A DNA stretch of 64,000 nt from Pseudomonadota bacterium (GCA_026388315.1 JAPLKA010000049.1:28329-92328), one strand, 5' to 3'. Shown: positions 41,166 to 50,767, numbered from the stretch's first letter. Program-made: numbers and translations. The notes: generated by a model not told the origin, from the letters alone.

Positions 41166-42138
41166 CAATAAAACAATTCTTATTACTGGTGGCACGGGTT
41201 CTTTTGGTAAAAAGGCAACCGAAATCATATTGGCGAGCTATAAGCCCAAACGCCTGATCATCTTCAGCCGCGATGAACTCAAACAATTTGAGATGGCACA
41301 GGATTACCATGATTCAAAATATAACAGCATTCGTTATTTTATTGGCGACGTTCGTGATAAAGAACGGTTGTACCGGGCCTTTCACGATGTCGATTATGTG
41401 ATTCACGCAGCTGCTCTCAAACAAGTTCCTGCCGCTGAATACAATCCCTTTGAGGCCATTAAGACCAATATTATTGGCGCTCAAAATGTCATCAATGTGG
41501 CCATTGACCAGGGTGTCAAGAAAGTCATTGCACTGAGTACGGATAAAGCGGCCAATCCGATCAATCTCTACGGCGCCACAAAGCTGTGTTCTGACAAGCT
41601 GTTCATTGCCGGCAATTCCTATGTGGGCCGTGATACTACAACCTTCAGCGTAGTCAGATACGGCAACGTTGCGGGTAGCCGGGGCAGCGTAATCCCCTTT
41701 TTCCTGAAATGTCGGGATACTGGCGTTCTGCCTATCACGGACCCACGAATGACCCGCTTCTGGATTACCCTGGAACACGGGGTCGATTTCGTTTTGAACT
41801 GCCTTGAAACAATGGTTGGCGGGGAACTTTTCGTACCCAAGCTGCCCAGTATGAATATCATGGATTTGGCAAAAGTAATCGCCCCGGAATGCAAAACGGA
41901 AATTATAGGAATACGACCCGGCGAGAAACTCCACGAAATCATGATCCCGAAGGACGACGCAAGAAGAACTCTGGAATATGACGATCGTTATATAATGCAA
42001 CCCGATTTTAATTTCTGGGACAGACGTTTTAAAAATAATGGTGGACAGCCAGTTTCGGATGATTTTGAGTATAATTCCGGCGATAATCCTTGGATGTTGA
42101 CAGCAGACGAAATGGGGGAGATTGTTAAAAACCTATAA
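41158..42138 (+). CDS. pseB: UDP-GlcNAc 4,6-dehydratase (inverting), PseB
   Basis: First enzyme of pseudaminic acid synthesis. ITGGTGSFGKKATEI (NADP site), FSRDELKQFEMAQ, GDVRDKERL, HAAALKQVPAAEYNPFEAI, catalytic LYGATKLCSDKLF, RYGNVAGSRGSVIPFF, RMTRFWITLE, and IRPGEKLHE are all family marks. ATG 41158 overlaps the wzt stop by 8 bases and has GGGAG upstream. Soluble short form without the CapD membrane half, as for PseB. Confidence 0.95.
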   Translation: MFDNKTILITGGTGSFGKKATEIILASYKPKRLIIFSRDELKQFEMAQDYHDSKYNSIRYFIGDVRDKERLYRAFHDVDYVIHAAALKQVPAAEYNPFEAIKTNIIGAQNVINVAIDQGVKKVIALSTDKAANPINLYGATKLCSDKLFIAGNSYVGRDTTTFSVVRYGNVAGSRGSVIPFFLKCRDTGVLPITDPRMTRFWITLEHGVDFVLNCLETMVGGELFVPKLPSMNIMDLAKVIAPECKTEIIGIRPGEKLHEIMIPKDDARRTLEYDDRYIMQPDFNFWDRRFKNNGGQPVSDDFEYNSGDNPWMLTADEMGEIVKNL

Positions 42139-42194
42139 CTATGAGACTGATTGTGATTGGTGGAGATTGCCGGGAACTGATGGAAGGGTGATGG

Positions 42195-42530
42195 GTGGAG
42201 ATAAAAAGCTTTGAAGATCTGGAAGTTTGGAATAAAGCGAAAGATCTGGTTTTAAAGATTTACAAGATGACAGTGAACTTTCCCAAAGAAGAAACTTACA
42301 GCATAACATCACAAATGAAAAGGGCAGCATTGTCTGTACCGGCAAATATTGCCGAGGGATTCGGGCGATATCATTATCTTAATAAAGCCAAATTTTATCT
42401 CAATTCATGAGGTCCATTATTTGGGTTGAAAAACTTTGTACTGATTTCTATTGATTTAAAATTCATAGATGTTGATAATGCAAACAACTTGATAAACGAG
42501 CATAGGCAGGCTTGGGGTAAAGCTGAATAA
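42195..42530 (+). pseudogene. Second S23-like four-helix-bundle gene, broken by an in-frame TGA
   Basis: EIKSFEDLEVWNKAKDLVLK ... AALSVPANIAEGFGRYHYLN then TGA at 42408, and the same frame continues with FGLKNFVLISIDLKFIDVDN to TAA at 42530. The stop replaces the arginine expected in the family's R-G-S/P-L block (CGA to TGA). So one nonsense mutation inactivates an otherwise complete ~110-residue gene. Confidence 0.8.
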
Positions 42531-42629
42531 TCTTGTTAATGCAACAAGAGGTAGAGCCACCAAATAATCTCTATCAATCTCAATAATTACTTAAGTTATT
42601 ACTCTAATCTCCATTAATCTCTTAAAACT

Positions 42630-43781
42630 ATGATTCCCTACGGTCGCCAATCCATAGATAATGATGACATTGCAGCAGTCAATGAGGTCCTCCGCTCCGA
42701 CTGGCTGACGACCGGTCCCAAAGTGACAGAGTTCGAAGAAAATTTTGCCCGATACACAGGCGCTAAGTTTGCCGTTGCTGTAAGTAGCGGAACGGCTGCA
42801 CTGCACGCCGCTATGTATGCCCTCGGCATTGGCCGAGGTGATGAAGTGATTGTTCCCCCTATGACCTTTGCTGCCACGGCAAATTGCATTGTCTATCAGG
42901 GTGGAACACCGGTTTTTGCAGATGTAAATGCCGATACTTTATTAATAGACCCTGAACAAGTTGAAAAGAAAATTACTTCAAAGACAAAGGCAATTATTGC
43001 TGTAGATTATGCAGGACAGCCTTGCGATTACGATGTCTTGTGGAAAATAGCAGATAAACACAGATTGGCGCTTGTTGCCGATGCCTGTCATTCCCTTGGT
43101 GGACGCTACAAAGACAGACCAGTTGGTTCGCTTGCCCTCCTCAATGCCTTCAGTTTCCATCCCGTAAAACACATTACTACTGGTGAAGGAGGTATGATCA
43201 CAACAGACGATTCAAACCTTGCCGAACGGATGCGAATTTTTCGTAATCACGGCATCACCACAGATCATCAACAACGGGAAAAACAAGGCTCTTGGTTTTA
43301 TGAAATGGTTGACCTCGGATATAATTACCGCATCACTGATTTCCAGTGTGCATTGGGAATAAGCCAGCTAAAGAAATTACCCTTATGGCTTGAGCGACGT
43401 CGAACAATTGCCCATTATTATGATGAAATTTTTCACAACCTCACCTTCATAAAACCTTTATCTGTTAAAAATGATGTTTCTCATGCTTACCACCTATATG
43501 TGATTCGACTTGACCTAAATAGTGCGCACATGGATCGAGGCATGGTTTTTCATTCTTTGCGGGAATCAGGTATTGGCGTAAATGTCCACTATATCCCGGT
43601 TCATTTACACCCATTTTATAAAGAAAATTTTGGCACCAAATTAGGTCTATGTCCTGTAGCAGAAAATGTATATGAACAAATATTATCATTGCCCATGTAT
43701 TCCGATATGCATGATGAACAAATTAAAAATATTATCAATACCATTAAAAAAATAGCAGATATGAAAAATTTAGGACAGTGA
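42630..43781 (+). CDS. pseC: UDP-4-amino-4,6-dideoxy-L-AltNAc transaminase, PseC
   Basis: DegT-family aminotransferase, second step to pseudaminic acid. YGRQSIDNDDIAAVNEVL at the start, FAVAVSSGTAALHAAMYAL, GHARACTERISTIC-type DACHSLGGRYKDRPVGS, the PLP lysine in FSFHPVKHITTGEGGMI, LGYNYRITDFQCALGISQL and GIGVNVHYIPVHLHPFY are as in PseC. 383 residues is normal. The start has no clear ribosome-binding site. Confidence 0.93.
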   Translation: MIPYGRQSIDNDDIAAVNEVLRSDWLTTGPKVTEFEENFARYTGAKFAVAVSSGTAALHAAMYALGIGRGDEVIVPPMTFAATANCIVYQGGTPVFADVNADTLLIDPEQVEKKITSKTKAIIAVDYAGQPCDYDVLWKIADKHRLALVADACHSLGGRYKDRPVGSLALLNAFSFHPVKHITTGEGGMITTDDSNLAERMRIFRNHGITTDHQQREKQGSWFYEMVDLGYNYRITDFQCALGISQLKKLPLWLERRRTIAHYYDEIFHNLTFIKPLSVKNDVSHAYHLYVIRLDLNSAHMDRGMVFHSLRESGIGVNVHYIPVHLHPFYKENFGTKLGLCPVAENVYEQILSLPMYSDMHDEQIKNIINTIKKIADMKNLGQ

Positions 43782-43789
43782 GGTTATAT

Positions 43790-45106
43790 ATGGAAATTAA
43801 AAAGTGTCTTGAAATGCAAGAGCGGGCCAGGCAAAGAATCCCTGGCATGACACAGCTTTTGTCAAAACGTCCAGACATGTTTGCACTGGGAGTTTGGCCC
43901 GGGTATTTCAGTAAAGCTAAGGGAGTGGAGGTGTGGGATTTAGACGGGAATAATTACATCGACATGAGTATTTCCGGTATTGGAGCCAATGTGCTGGGAT
44001 ATGCCGATCCGGATGTAGATGCAGCTGTCCTTGATGCTATCAAAAATGGCAATAGCTGTTCTCTGAATTGTCCCGAGGAAGTGGAATTGGCTGATCTCTT
44101 ATGTGAGTTACATCCATGGGCTGAGAAAGTGCGATTGGCCCGTACAGGCGGAGAATCTATGGCCATCGCCGTGCGCATTGCCAGAGCTTACACAGGTCGG
44201 GATAAGATAGCGTTCTGTGGTTATCATGGATGGCATGACTGGTATCTTGCGGCAAATCTTGGGACAGAAAACGCCCTTGGAGAACACCTTCTGCCAGGAC
44301 TCAATCCATTAGGTGTTCCGAAAGGTCTTCAAGGCACGGCTCTTCCATTCAGATATAATCATATTGAGGAATTAGAAGAAATTGTCAAAAAAAACAAAAA
44401 TGAAATTGCCGCTATTATTATGGAGCCGATTCGTAGTGAACAACCCATTCCCGGTTTTTTTGAAAAAATAAGATCAATAGCAGATGATATACGCGCTGTT
44501 TTTATTGTTGACGAAATTTCCGCAGGATTTAGGATGAATTCTGGTGGAGCTCACTTAATGTTGGGAATTTCGCCAGATATTGCAGTATTTTCAAAAGCGT
44601 TAGGGAATGGTTACCCTATTGCTGCAATTATCGGGAAGGGAGAAATAATGGATGCAGCACAGAGCACTTTTATTAGTAGCACTTATTGGACAGAGAGAAT
44701 AGGGCCCACTGCTGCAATTGCAACAATAAAAAAACACAAGAAGTTTGATGTTGGTAAGCACCTTGTGGACGTTGGCAAACGCATCCAAAATGGATGGCAA
44801 ACTTTTGCAGAAAAACACCATTTAGAGATAGAAATTGGTGGAATACCTCCTCTGGGCCATTTTACATTCAAAGGGCACAAAACCTTATCTATGAAAGCGC
44901 TTTTTGTTCAATTAATGCTCGATAGGAGCTTTCTCGCTTCTAATTTATTCTATGCGATGTATGCGCATAAGACAGAGCACATCGAAAAATATCTATTAGC
45001 TCTTGATGCGGTATTCTCTGAAATTGCAGAAGCGCAACAATCGAACAATATCGAGACAAAGATGAGAGGAAACCCAGCAATCTCCGGGTTCAAAAGAATC
45101 AATTAA
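43790..45106 (+). CDS. Class III aminotransferase (glutamate-1-semialdehyde aminomutase-like)
   Basis: 438 residues from ATG 43790 (GAGG 6 bases before); the earlier GTG overlaps the pseC stop. GSAM-type blocks: GVEVWDLDGNNYIDMSISGIG, VRLARTGGESMAIAVRIARA, GYHGWHDWYLAANLG, IIMEPIRSEQPIPGF, DEISAGFR and the PLP lysine in PDIAVFSKALGNGYPIAAIIG. Genes of this type, with an aldo-keto reductase and a cytidylyltransferase, recur in nonulosonic-acid loci, where their exact substrate is not settled. Confidence 0.88.
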   Translation: MEIKKCLEMQERARQRIPGMTQLLSKRPDMFALGVWPGYFSKAKGVEVWDLDGNNYIDMSISGIGANVLGYADPDVDAAVLDAIKNGNSCSLNCPEEVELADLLCELHPWAEKVRLARTGGESMAIAVRIARAYTGRDKIAFCGYHGWHDWYLAANLGTENALGEHLLPGLNPLGVPKGLQGTALPFRYNHIEELEEIVKKNKNEIAAIIMEPIRSEQPIPGFFEKIRSIADDIRAVFIVDEISAGFRMNSGGAHLMLGISPDIAVFSKALGNGYPIAAIIGKGEIMDAAQSTFISSTYWTERIGPTAAIATIKKHKKFDVGKHLVDVGKRIQNGWQTFAEKHHLEIEIGGIPPLGHFTFKGHKTLSMKALFVQLMLDRSFLASNLFYAMYAHKTEHIEKYLLALDAVFSEIAEAQQSNNIETKMRGNPAISGFKRIN

Positions 45107-45110
45107 CCGT

Positions 45111-45995
45111 ATGCTTGTTCTTGGAACTGCCCAACTTGGTTATCCGTATGGCATTGCAAATAAAACTGGCACGCCTGACGAATCTATTTGTATTGAAGTC
45201 ATTGCTGAAGCATGGAGGCAAGGGATCGAAGAGTTTGACACGGCGCAAGCATACGGGGGCAGCGAGGAAATGTTAGGAAAGGCTTTTGTAAAGCTCGGGA
45301 TTACAAATAAAGCTAAGGTTATAACGAAATTTGACCCCACTATAGACCAATTGAACTTACCGGCATTAACGGAAGCCCTTGATAGCTCATTGCTAAAATT
45401 ATGTGTACCAAAATTGTATGGCATATTATTGCATGGAGACTCACTATTGTCTTTATGGAACCAGGGCCTTTCGGCAGGTTTGCTTGAACTTGTATCATCG
45501 GGGAGGGTAAATAAAATAGGAATGAGTGTTTATCAACCACATATTGCGCTTGAAGCACTTAATACCAAGGGTATTGATATAATACAAATTCCGTCAAATG
45601 TATTAGATCAACGATTTGAAAAGGCTACGGTTTTTGAATTAGCTAAACGTATGGGGAAACAGATATATATACGCAGCGTATTTTTACAGGGACTACTTTT
45701 AATGAGAATTGAAGATATCCCTCGTAATTTGTCATTTGCAATACCGACTCTTAAAAAAATTGAAGCGGTCGCAAAGGCTATAGGTTTATCAAAGCATGAA
45801 ATAGCACTTTCATATATAAAATTTACATACCCAACAGCAAAGGTAGTTTTCGGAGCAGAGTCATCTTCACAGGTTAAAGAGAATTGTTCTATTTGGCAAA
45901 AAACATTACAAAATAATTGGGTGCCAAGGATTCGCAACATTTTTGTTGATGTTGATGAGAGAATTTTAAATCCATCATTATGGGTAAGGGCATAA
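45111..45995 (+). CDS. Aldo/keto reductase-family protein
   Basis: 294 residues, TIM-barrel AKR blocks: LGTAQLGYPYGIANKTG, EFDTAQAYGGSEEMLGKA, VITKFDP, YGILLHGDSLLSLW, VNKIGMSVYQPHIALEAL, IQIPSNVLDQR. The tetrad Asp, Tyr (DTAQAYG) and Lys (TKF) are present. Four bases after the aminotransferase. Likely acts on a nonulosonate precursor or acyl group; substrate unknown. AT-rich compared with later genes such as pseG. Confidence 0.85.
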   Translation: MLVLGTAQLGYPYGIANKTGTPDESICIEVIAEAWRQGIEEFDTAQAYGGSEEMLGKAFVKLGITNKAKVITKFDPTIDQLNLPALTEALDSSLLKLCVPKLYGILLHGDSLLSLWNQGLSAGLLELVSSGRVNKIGMSVYQPHIALEALNTKGIDIIQIPSNVLDQRFEKATVFELAKRMGKQIYIRSVFLQGLLLMRIEDIPRNLSFAIPTLKKIEAVAKAIGLSKHEIALSYIKFTYPTAKVVFGAESSSQVKENCSIWQKTLQNNWVPRIRNIFVDVDERILNPSLWVRA

Positions 45996-46002
45996 AATAC
46001 CT

Positions 46003-46746
46003 ATGATAGCTGCAATTGTTCAAGCAAGAATGGCCTCATCCAGACTCCCGGGCAAAGTCTTGAAAGAGGTCATGGGAAAACCTCTTCTCGCTTATTTAAT
46101 CGAAAGGTTAAGTTTTTCCAAACTATTAGATAAAATTATTTTGGCAACCACAACAAACAAAGAAGACGATGATATTATCAGTTTTGCCGTAAAAGAAAAG
46201 ATCCTTTTTTATCGTGGTTCAGAAAATGATGTATTAGATCGATATTATAAAGCTGCTAAGGAATTCCAGATTGGGCATATTGTGCGGATTACTTCTGACT
46301 GCCCACTTATTGATCCGTATTTGTGTGATAAAATGATAAGCGTATGCTTAAATGCAAAAACCGATTATGTTTATACGGGGCCGACGTTTGCAGAAGGTCT
46401 TGACTGCGAAGTATTATCTTTTAAGGCACTTGAGAAAGCATGGAAAGAATCTATATTAAAGTCAGAGCGAGAACATGTTACGTTTTATATATACAATCAT
46501 CCAGAATTGTTTAATCATATTGTTTTGCACAATGAGACTGATGACAGCAAATATCGATTTACCGTTGATGAACCAGAAGATTATGCAGTTGTGAAGAAAA
46601 TAATTGAAAAACTATACCGCAAAGGTTTGAAACCTTTTCCCGCCTCAGAAATAAAAGATTTTCTTGACAAAAACCCCGATATTTTTAGTTTGAATGCACG
46701 CATTCTACGGAACGAAGGCTTGCTTAAGTCAAAAAGCGAAGATTAA
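46003..46746 (+). CDS. pseF: CMP-nonulosonate cytidylyltransferase-like (PseF/SpsF family), copy 1
   Basis: 247 residues: IVQARMASSRLPGKVLKEV (nucleotide-binding RxxSxRxPxK type), ILATTTNKEDD, FYRGSENDVLDRYYKAA, RITSDCPLIDPYLCDKM, EGLDCEVLSFKALEKAW, YRFTVDEPEDY. PseF activates pseudaminic acid with CMP. A second protein of the same family is encoded at 51916, so two CMP-sugars, or a split of roles, is possible; which copy is the true PseF cannot be said. Confidence 0.82.
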   Translation: MIAAIVQARMASSRLPGKVLKEVMGKPLLAYLIERLSFSKLLDKIILATTTNKEDDDIISFAVKEKILFYRGSENDVLDRYYKAAKEFQIGHIVRITSDCPLIDPYLCDKMISVCLNAKTDYVYTGPTFAEGLDCEVLSFKALEKAWKESILKSEREHVTFYIYNHPELFNHIVLHNETDDSKYRFTVDEPEDYAVVKKIIEKLYRKGLKPFPASEIKDFLDKNPDIFSLNARILRNEGLLKSKSED

Positions 46747-46816
46747 GATCCATGCACTTATAAATAGTTGAAACACGCGGGTAGTTGTGCAAAGATTGCC
46801 AATTGAGGGCGAACTT

Positions 46817-47359
46817 ATGAATATTAACAATGAGTTTAGATCAGAAAGAATCTACCTTAGAGAACTAAGACACAGTGATGTTACTGAGCGCTATCTCTCT
46901 TGGTTTCGTGATGCTGATGTGATACGTTTTCTGGAGGTACGGGATTTGAAGTATAAAGAAGTTATAGAACATATGGATTATGGAAGAAAGACAGGCACAT
47001 ATTTCATGTATGCCATATGCGTTAATGAGAATAATTTGCATATTGGAAACCTAAAAATTGGCCCCATATCGGGAAGGCATGGCCTTTCCGATATGGTAAT
47101 TGTCATAGGAGACAAAACTTATTGGGGCAAGGGTCTATCCACTGAATCAATAAAACTTGGTGTAAAGATTGCTTTCGATGTTTATAAAATACGAAAACTT
47201 TCTGCAAGTATGTATTCTGATAATATAGGATCAATCAAATCATACATCAAAGCAGGGTGGTTTGAGGAAGCAAGGCTAAAAGCACACGGCATCATAGATG
47301 AAAAACTTGTTGATGGGGTATACGTCGCTTGTTTTAATCCAAAACAGCATGATAAATGA
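46817..47359 (+). CDS. pseH: GNAT N-acetyltransferase, probable PseH
   Basis: 180 residues from ATG 46817 (GAGG upstream). RSERIYLRELRHSDVTERYLSWFRD at the N-terminus and the acetyl-CoA loop DKTYWGKGLSTESIKLG with IRKLSASMYSDNIGSIKSYIKAGW are those of RimJ/PseH-type enzymes. PseH acetylates the 4-amino group of UDP-4-amino-AltNAc before PseG acts; the stop overlaps pseG as ATGA, which supports the role. An acyl donor other than acetyl-CoA is possible. Confidence 0.82.
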   Translation: MNINNEFRSERIYLRELRHSDVTERYLSWFRDADVIRFLEVRDLKYKEVIEHMDYGRKTGTYFMYAICVNENNLHIGNLKIGPISGRHGLSDMVIVIGDKTYWGKGLSTESIKLGVKIAFDVYKIRKLSASMYSDNIGSIKSYIKAGWFEEARLKAHGIIDEKLVDGVYVACFNPKQHDK

Positions 47360-48381
47360 TAAACTCGAAAATCATTTTATGTCTTTGTGATGGCGGTTAC
47401 GATATTGGGTTTGGCCACGCCAGCAGGGTTCTCTCTATCGCCGAAGCCTTTGCGGAAAGTGGCTGGCATCCACAATTTACAGGACGACTCCATGACGGGT
47501 CAGACAACATGGTTCGGGCAGCAGGGTTCAAAACATCTATCCGGGCGATGATTACTGGCACTGAAGATCCGGAGGATACGATTCGTATTTGCCGGAGTTC
47601 GGTTGCCGCTGCCCAAGTGGTGGATTCTTACTCATTGCGGCCAGGATATCTCCGGAAACTTGGTCGTGCAGCTCCAATTTTACTAATAGACGATTACGGT
47701 GACCTGGATGAGTATCCCTGTGCGACTATACTTAATCCTGGGTTTAATCAAGGGGACCGGGAGTATCCGTTTGAAGTTCCTGTGCTGACCGGTCCTGGCT
47801 TCATTCCGCTACGACGGGCTTTCCGCCGTTTGCGGGCAAAAATGCGGGTTCAAGCCGAAAAAGTCCGACGCGTATTGGTGTTTCTTGGCGGAGGCGATCA
47901 GAAGCAGATGACAAAGCGTGTGGTACGAGCCCTGAAGACTCTCGACGTATCGTTGACGTTACGGGTGGTGGTGGGTCAGGCTTATCCAGAACTTGCCGCA
48001 TTGGTGAAAGAGGTTTCAGCTTTTGCCCCGGACTCTCGAGTGCTGGTGCAATTGCCTGACCTTGCCGAAGAAATGGCGGCGGCGGATCTCTGCATTGTGG
48101 CTGGCGGATCGACTAAATACGAAGCCGCTTATCTTGGTGTTCCTTGCCTGGCAATTCCAATAAACGAAAGTCAGAGGCCTGAGACGGAGCTGTTTGATGA
48201 TCTTGGCCTGGCCATTAATTGCGGATTGGCTGATGAACTCTCTGATGAAGCACTGGCAAGAACGGTTAACAGTATGCTTAAGGATGCCGGGCACCTGGCG
48301 GCAATGTCGAGGCGGGGGCTAACCACATTTCCGAATGACCCGACAAGGCCTATCATAGAGGCATTTGTCAAACAATTATAA
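47356..48381 (+). CDS. pseG: UDP-2,4-diacylamino-trideoxy-altropyranose hydrolase, PseG
   Basis: Removes UDP to free the amino sugar used by PseI. GT-B fold like MurG: GGYDIGFGHASRVLSIAEAF with the catalytic His in GHASR, VVDSYSLRPGYLRKL, LLIDDYGDLDEYPC, VLVFLGGGDQKQMT, and CIVAGGSTKYEAAYLGVPCLAIP. 341 residues. More GC-rich than the pseH and aldo/keto reductase genes before it, hinting at mosaic origin of the cluster. Confidence 0.92.
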   Translation: MINSKIILCLCDGGYDIGFGHASRVLSIAEAFAESGWHPQFTGRLHDGSDNMVRAAGFKTSIRAMITGTEDPEDTIRICRSSVAAAQVVDSYSLRPGYLRKLGRAAPILLIDDYGDLDEYPCATILNPGFNQGDREYPFEVPVLTGPGFIPLRRAFRRLRAKMRVQAEKVRRVLVFLGGGDQKQMTKRVVRALKTLDVSLTLRVVVGQAYPELAALVKEVSAFAPDSRVLVQLPDLAEEMAAADLCIVAGGSTKYEAAYLGVPCLAIPINESQRPETELFDDLGLAINCGLADELSDEALARTVNSMLKDAGHLAAMSRRGLTTFPNDPTRPIIEAFVKQL

Positions 48382-48442
48382 GAAATTCGGCTAAAGACTG
48401 TTTATAATTCGAGGCCAGAGTTCAGAGTTAGGAGAATGGAAA

Positions 48443-50767
48443 ATGACTTGTGAAGGCAAAAAGTTACTCTTTCTTGGTGGGGCCCTTTATCAGGTGCCAG
48501 CCTTAAGGCGAGCGAAAGAGTTGGGCTGTTACGTTATACTTGCAGACAGGGATACCGAAGTGCCTGGCCGCGCCTATGCTGATGAGTTCCTTGCGATCTC
48601 CACCGCTGACCAGGAGAGGATACTCCAAGCCGCTCTCCAGCATAAGATTGATGGAATTATGACCTATGCGTCAGATTCTTCTGTGGCTACTGTGGCTTTC
48701 GTTGCGCAAGAGCTGGGTTTGCCGGGTAACCCTCCTGTGGCAGCGGAAACCATCCGACGCAAGGACCTGTTTCGCGAATTTCAGCGCGAGCACAGCTTGC
48801 CTCACCCGCGATTTGCTCGAGCCTCTTCGTTAGCTGCTGCAGTTGATGCGATGAATGACCTGACTTTTCCACTGGTGTTAAAGCCGGTTGATTCTGCGGG
48901 CACAAGAGGCCACAGTGTCATTTACGGGCGCAATGAAGTGGCCCATGCATTCGAGAAGGCCAAAAATGGCTCTCAAATGGGTATTGTAATCATCGAAGAA
49001 CTAATTAACTCTGACATGATAGAACTGGACGGGGATATCTGGTTCAAGAACAGGCAACTGGCGTTCCGGCATTACGGTCATAACCATTTCGTAAAGAACC
49101 GGATTTCCAATGTTCCGAACGGAGAAATTTTTCCCGGATTCTTTGACTTGGAAGTCGAGGCACAGCTCGATAGGCAATTTGAAACAATAATTCACGAATT
49201 GAAGCTGCGCGATGGCTGTATTAATTTCGACGCGCTTGTAGCCAAAGGTACTGTTTATATTGTTGATGTGGGATTACGCAATGGTGGTAACTATGTACCT
49301 GAAGTGATACAGCTGTCCACCGGTTTTGATCTGACAGCTGCGGCAATCCACAGCGCGCTGGGATTGGAGTATAACGCCCCATGGCTTAAATGCCCGACCC
49401 CAGCCCCAGTGGCTTCGTACCTGGTAGGCAGCCGGTTTCATGGCCGATTCATGGGAATGGATTTTGATCCAGAGCTAAAACCATTTATAGTCGAAGTACG
49501 GCCATTCATAGAGGTCGGCGATGAACTTCAGCCTTACACGCGCTCGGACCTGGCAGCAGGCATCGTCTTTCTTAGATTTCCTGGCATGGATATATTGCGC
49601 CAGTGTATGGATCGGATTGAAGATTTAATCAAACTGCATATTGCACCTATCCGACTGGATGCAGCGCAGAAAGCACCGACCGGCCAGCATAGTGAATTCA
49701 AGAATTTCCATGAACTGATATCACCCTTCCTTCGTCAAAAGATGGCGGAAGCCGAAAAGAGGCAGGATCATACTGTTCTGCGTGTTTTAACTCGTGAGTA
49801 CGTGGAAAGTGCACTTGAACGCAAGCTAATGGCACAGGAAGGGCTTAGGCACTATGACGCCGAGGTGACGGTGGAATGGGAAGGGGTGGAGATTAATGGC
49901 ATCGAACGGCTCTATCGACGGGTCATACTCTTTGAGCTTGTGCAACACTGTGCTGCGCACTGCCGCTATTGTTTGCGCCGAAACTACGACCCGTGGAACC
50001 ACTCGCGGGAAGACATCATGCGGGCAGCGCGTTACATCGGCATGGCGCCTGGCCACGAAGAAATCCGAGAAGTGCTTGTGACCGGGGGGGACCCTGGGAT
50101 CGTACCCGAGAAAGTTGACATGTTCCTAAGCGCCTTAGCAGAATCGGCCAAGCAAATTGCGGTCGTTCGCCTGGCCACAAGAATGCCCATTCACCAGCCG
50201 GACCTGGTTAACGAACGTCTGCTCAAAGTTTTGGAAAAAAAGCGACCTTTCCGAATTGAAATAGCCACACAGATCAACCATGCCTCCGAAATTTTCCCGG
50301 AAGTGGAGGCGGCCTACCGGCGGCTGCTGGAGGTGGTGCCTTGTGTTTACAACCAAGCCGTCTTGCTCAAAGGCGTTAACGACACTGCGGAAGAACTGAT
50401 TGACTTGTGCGATCGCGTGCGAGAGCTTGGGATTGAAAGCCACTATCTATTCCATTGTGTACCCATCGGCGGGATCAGTTCATGGCGTACGTCACTAGCA
50501 CAGGCCTTAGAACTGGCCCGGAAGGTCTCTCAGTCGGGTAAGATATCCGGGCGCGCCAAACCTAAGTTTGTGCTCATGACCAGTATAGGAAAAATAACTC
50601 TGTATGAAGGCGTAGTACTCGATCATAAAGATGGACGCTGTCTATTTCACTCGGAGTACCTATACGAGGAGCGAAAGCGATGGAATCCCGCATGGGAATT
50701 GCCAGAGAATGCTTTCATTGATCAGAACGGCTTTCTCTGCATCTGGTACACGGACACAGAGGAATGA
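48443..50767 (+). CDS. Fusion: ATP-grasp ligase plus lysine-2,3-aminomutase-like radical SAM
   Basis: 774 residues. N-terminal half (1-400): pre-ATP-grasp LFLGGALYQVPALRRAKELG, then ATP-grasp blocks LPHPRFARASS, FPLVLKPVDSAGTRGH, VIIEELINSDMIELDGD and INFDALVAKGTVYIVDVGLR. C-terminal half (480-770): FELVQHCAAHCRYCLRR with Cys503, 507, 510 in CxxxCxxC spacing, REVLVTGGDP, RLATRMPIHQPDLVNERLL, IATQINHASEI, YNQAVLLKGVND and ESHYLFHCVPIGG, the KamA/EpmB pattern; Lys717 in TSIGKITLYEG may be the PLP lysine. Sits between pseG and pseI with AGGAG before the ATG. Possibly makes a beta-amino acid and joins it to a sugar amine (inference). Confidence 0.88.
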   Translation: MTCEGKKLLFLGGALYQVPALRRAKELGCYVILADRDTEVPGRAYADEFLAISTADQERILQAALQHKIDGIMTYASDSSVATVAFVAQELGLPGNPPVAAETIRRKDLFREFQREHSLPHPRFARASSLAAAVDAMNDLTFPLVLKPVDSAGTRGHSVIYGRNEVAHAFEKAKNGSQMGIVIIEELINSDMIELDGDIWFKNRQLAFRHYGHNHFVKNRISNVPNGEIFPGFFDLEVEAQLDRQFETIIHELKLRDGCINFDALVAKGTVYIVDVGLRNGGNYVPEVIQLSTGFDLTAAAIHSALGLEYNAPWLKCPTPAPVASYLVGSRFHGRFMGMDFDPELKPFIVEVRPFIEVGDELQPYTRSDLAAGIVFLRFPGMDILRQCMDRIEDLIKLHIAPIRLDAAQKAPTGQHSEFKNFHELISPFLRQKMAEAEKRQDHTVLRVLTREYVESALERKLMAQEGLRHYDAEVTVEWEGVEINGIERLYRRVILFELVQHCAAHCRYCLRRNYDPWNHSREDIMRAARYIGMAPGHEEIREVLVTGGDPGIVPEKVDMFLSALAESAKQIAVVRLATRMPIHQPDLVNERLLKVLEKKRPFRIEIATQINHASEIFPEVEAAYRRLLEVVPCVYNQAVLLKGVNDTAEELIDLCDRVRELGIESHYLFHCVPIGGISSWRTSLAQALELARKVSQSGKISGRAKPKFVLMTSIGKITLYEGVVLDHKDGRCLFHSEYLYEERKRWNPAWELPENAFIDQNGFLCIWYTDTEE

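Noticed and set aside
41314..42000. A 228-codon minus-strand frame opposite pseB.
   Set aside because: It is antisense to a well-conserved gene, has no family text or ribosome-binding site, and is a product of codon bias.
42408..42410. In-frame TGA as a selenocysteine codon.
   Set aside because: The position is an arginine in the family, no hairpin follows the codon, and the protein is not a redox enzyme; CGA to TGA mutation is simpler.
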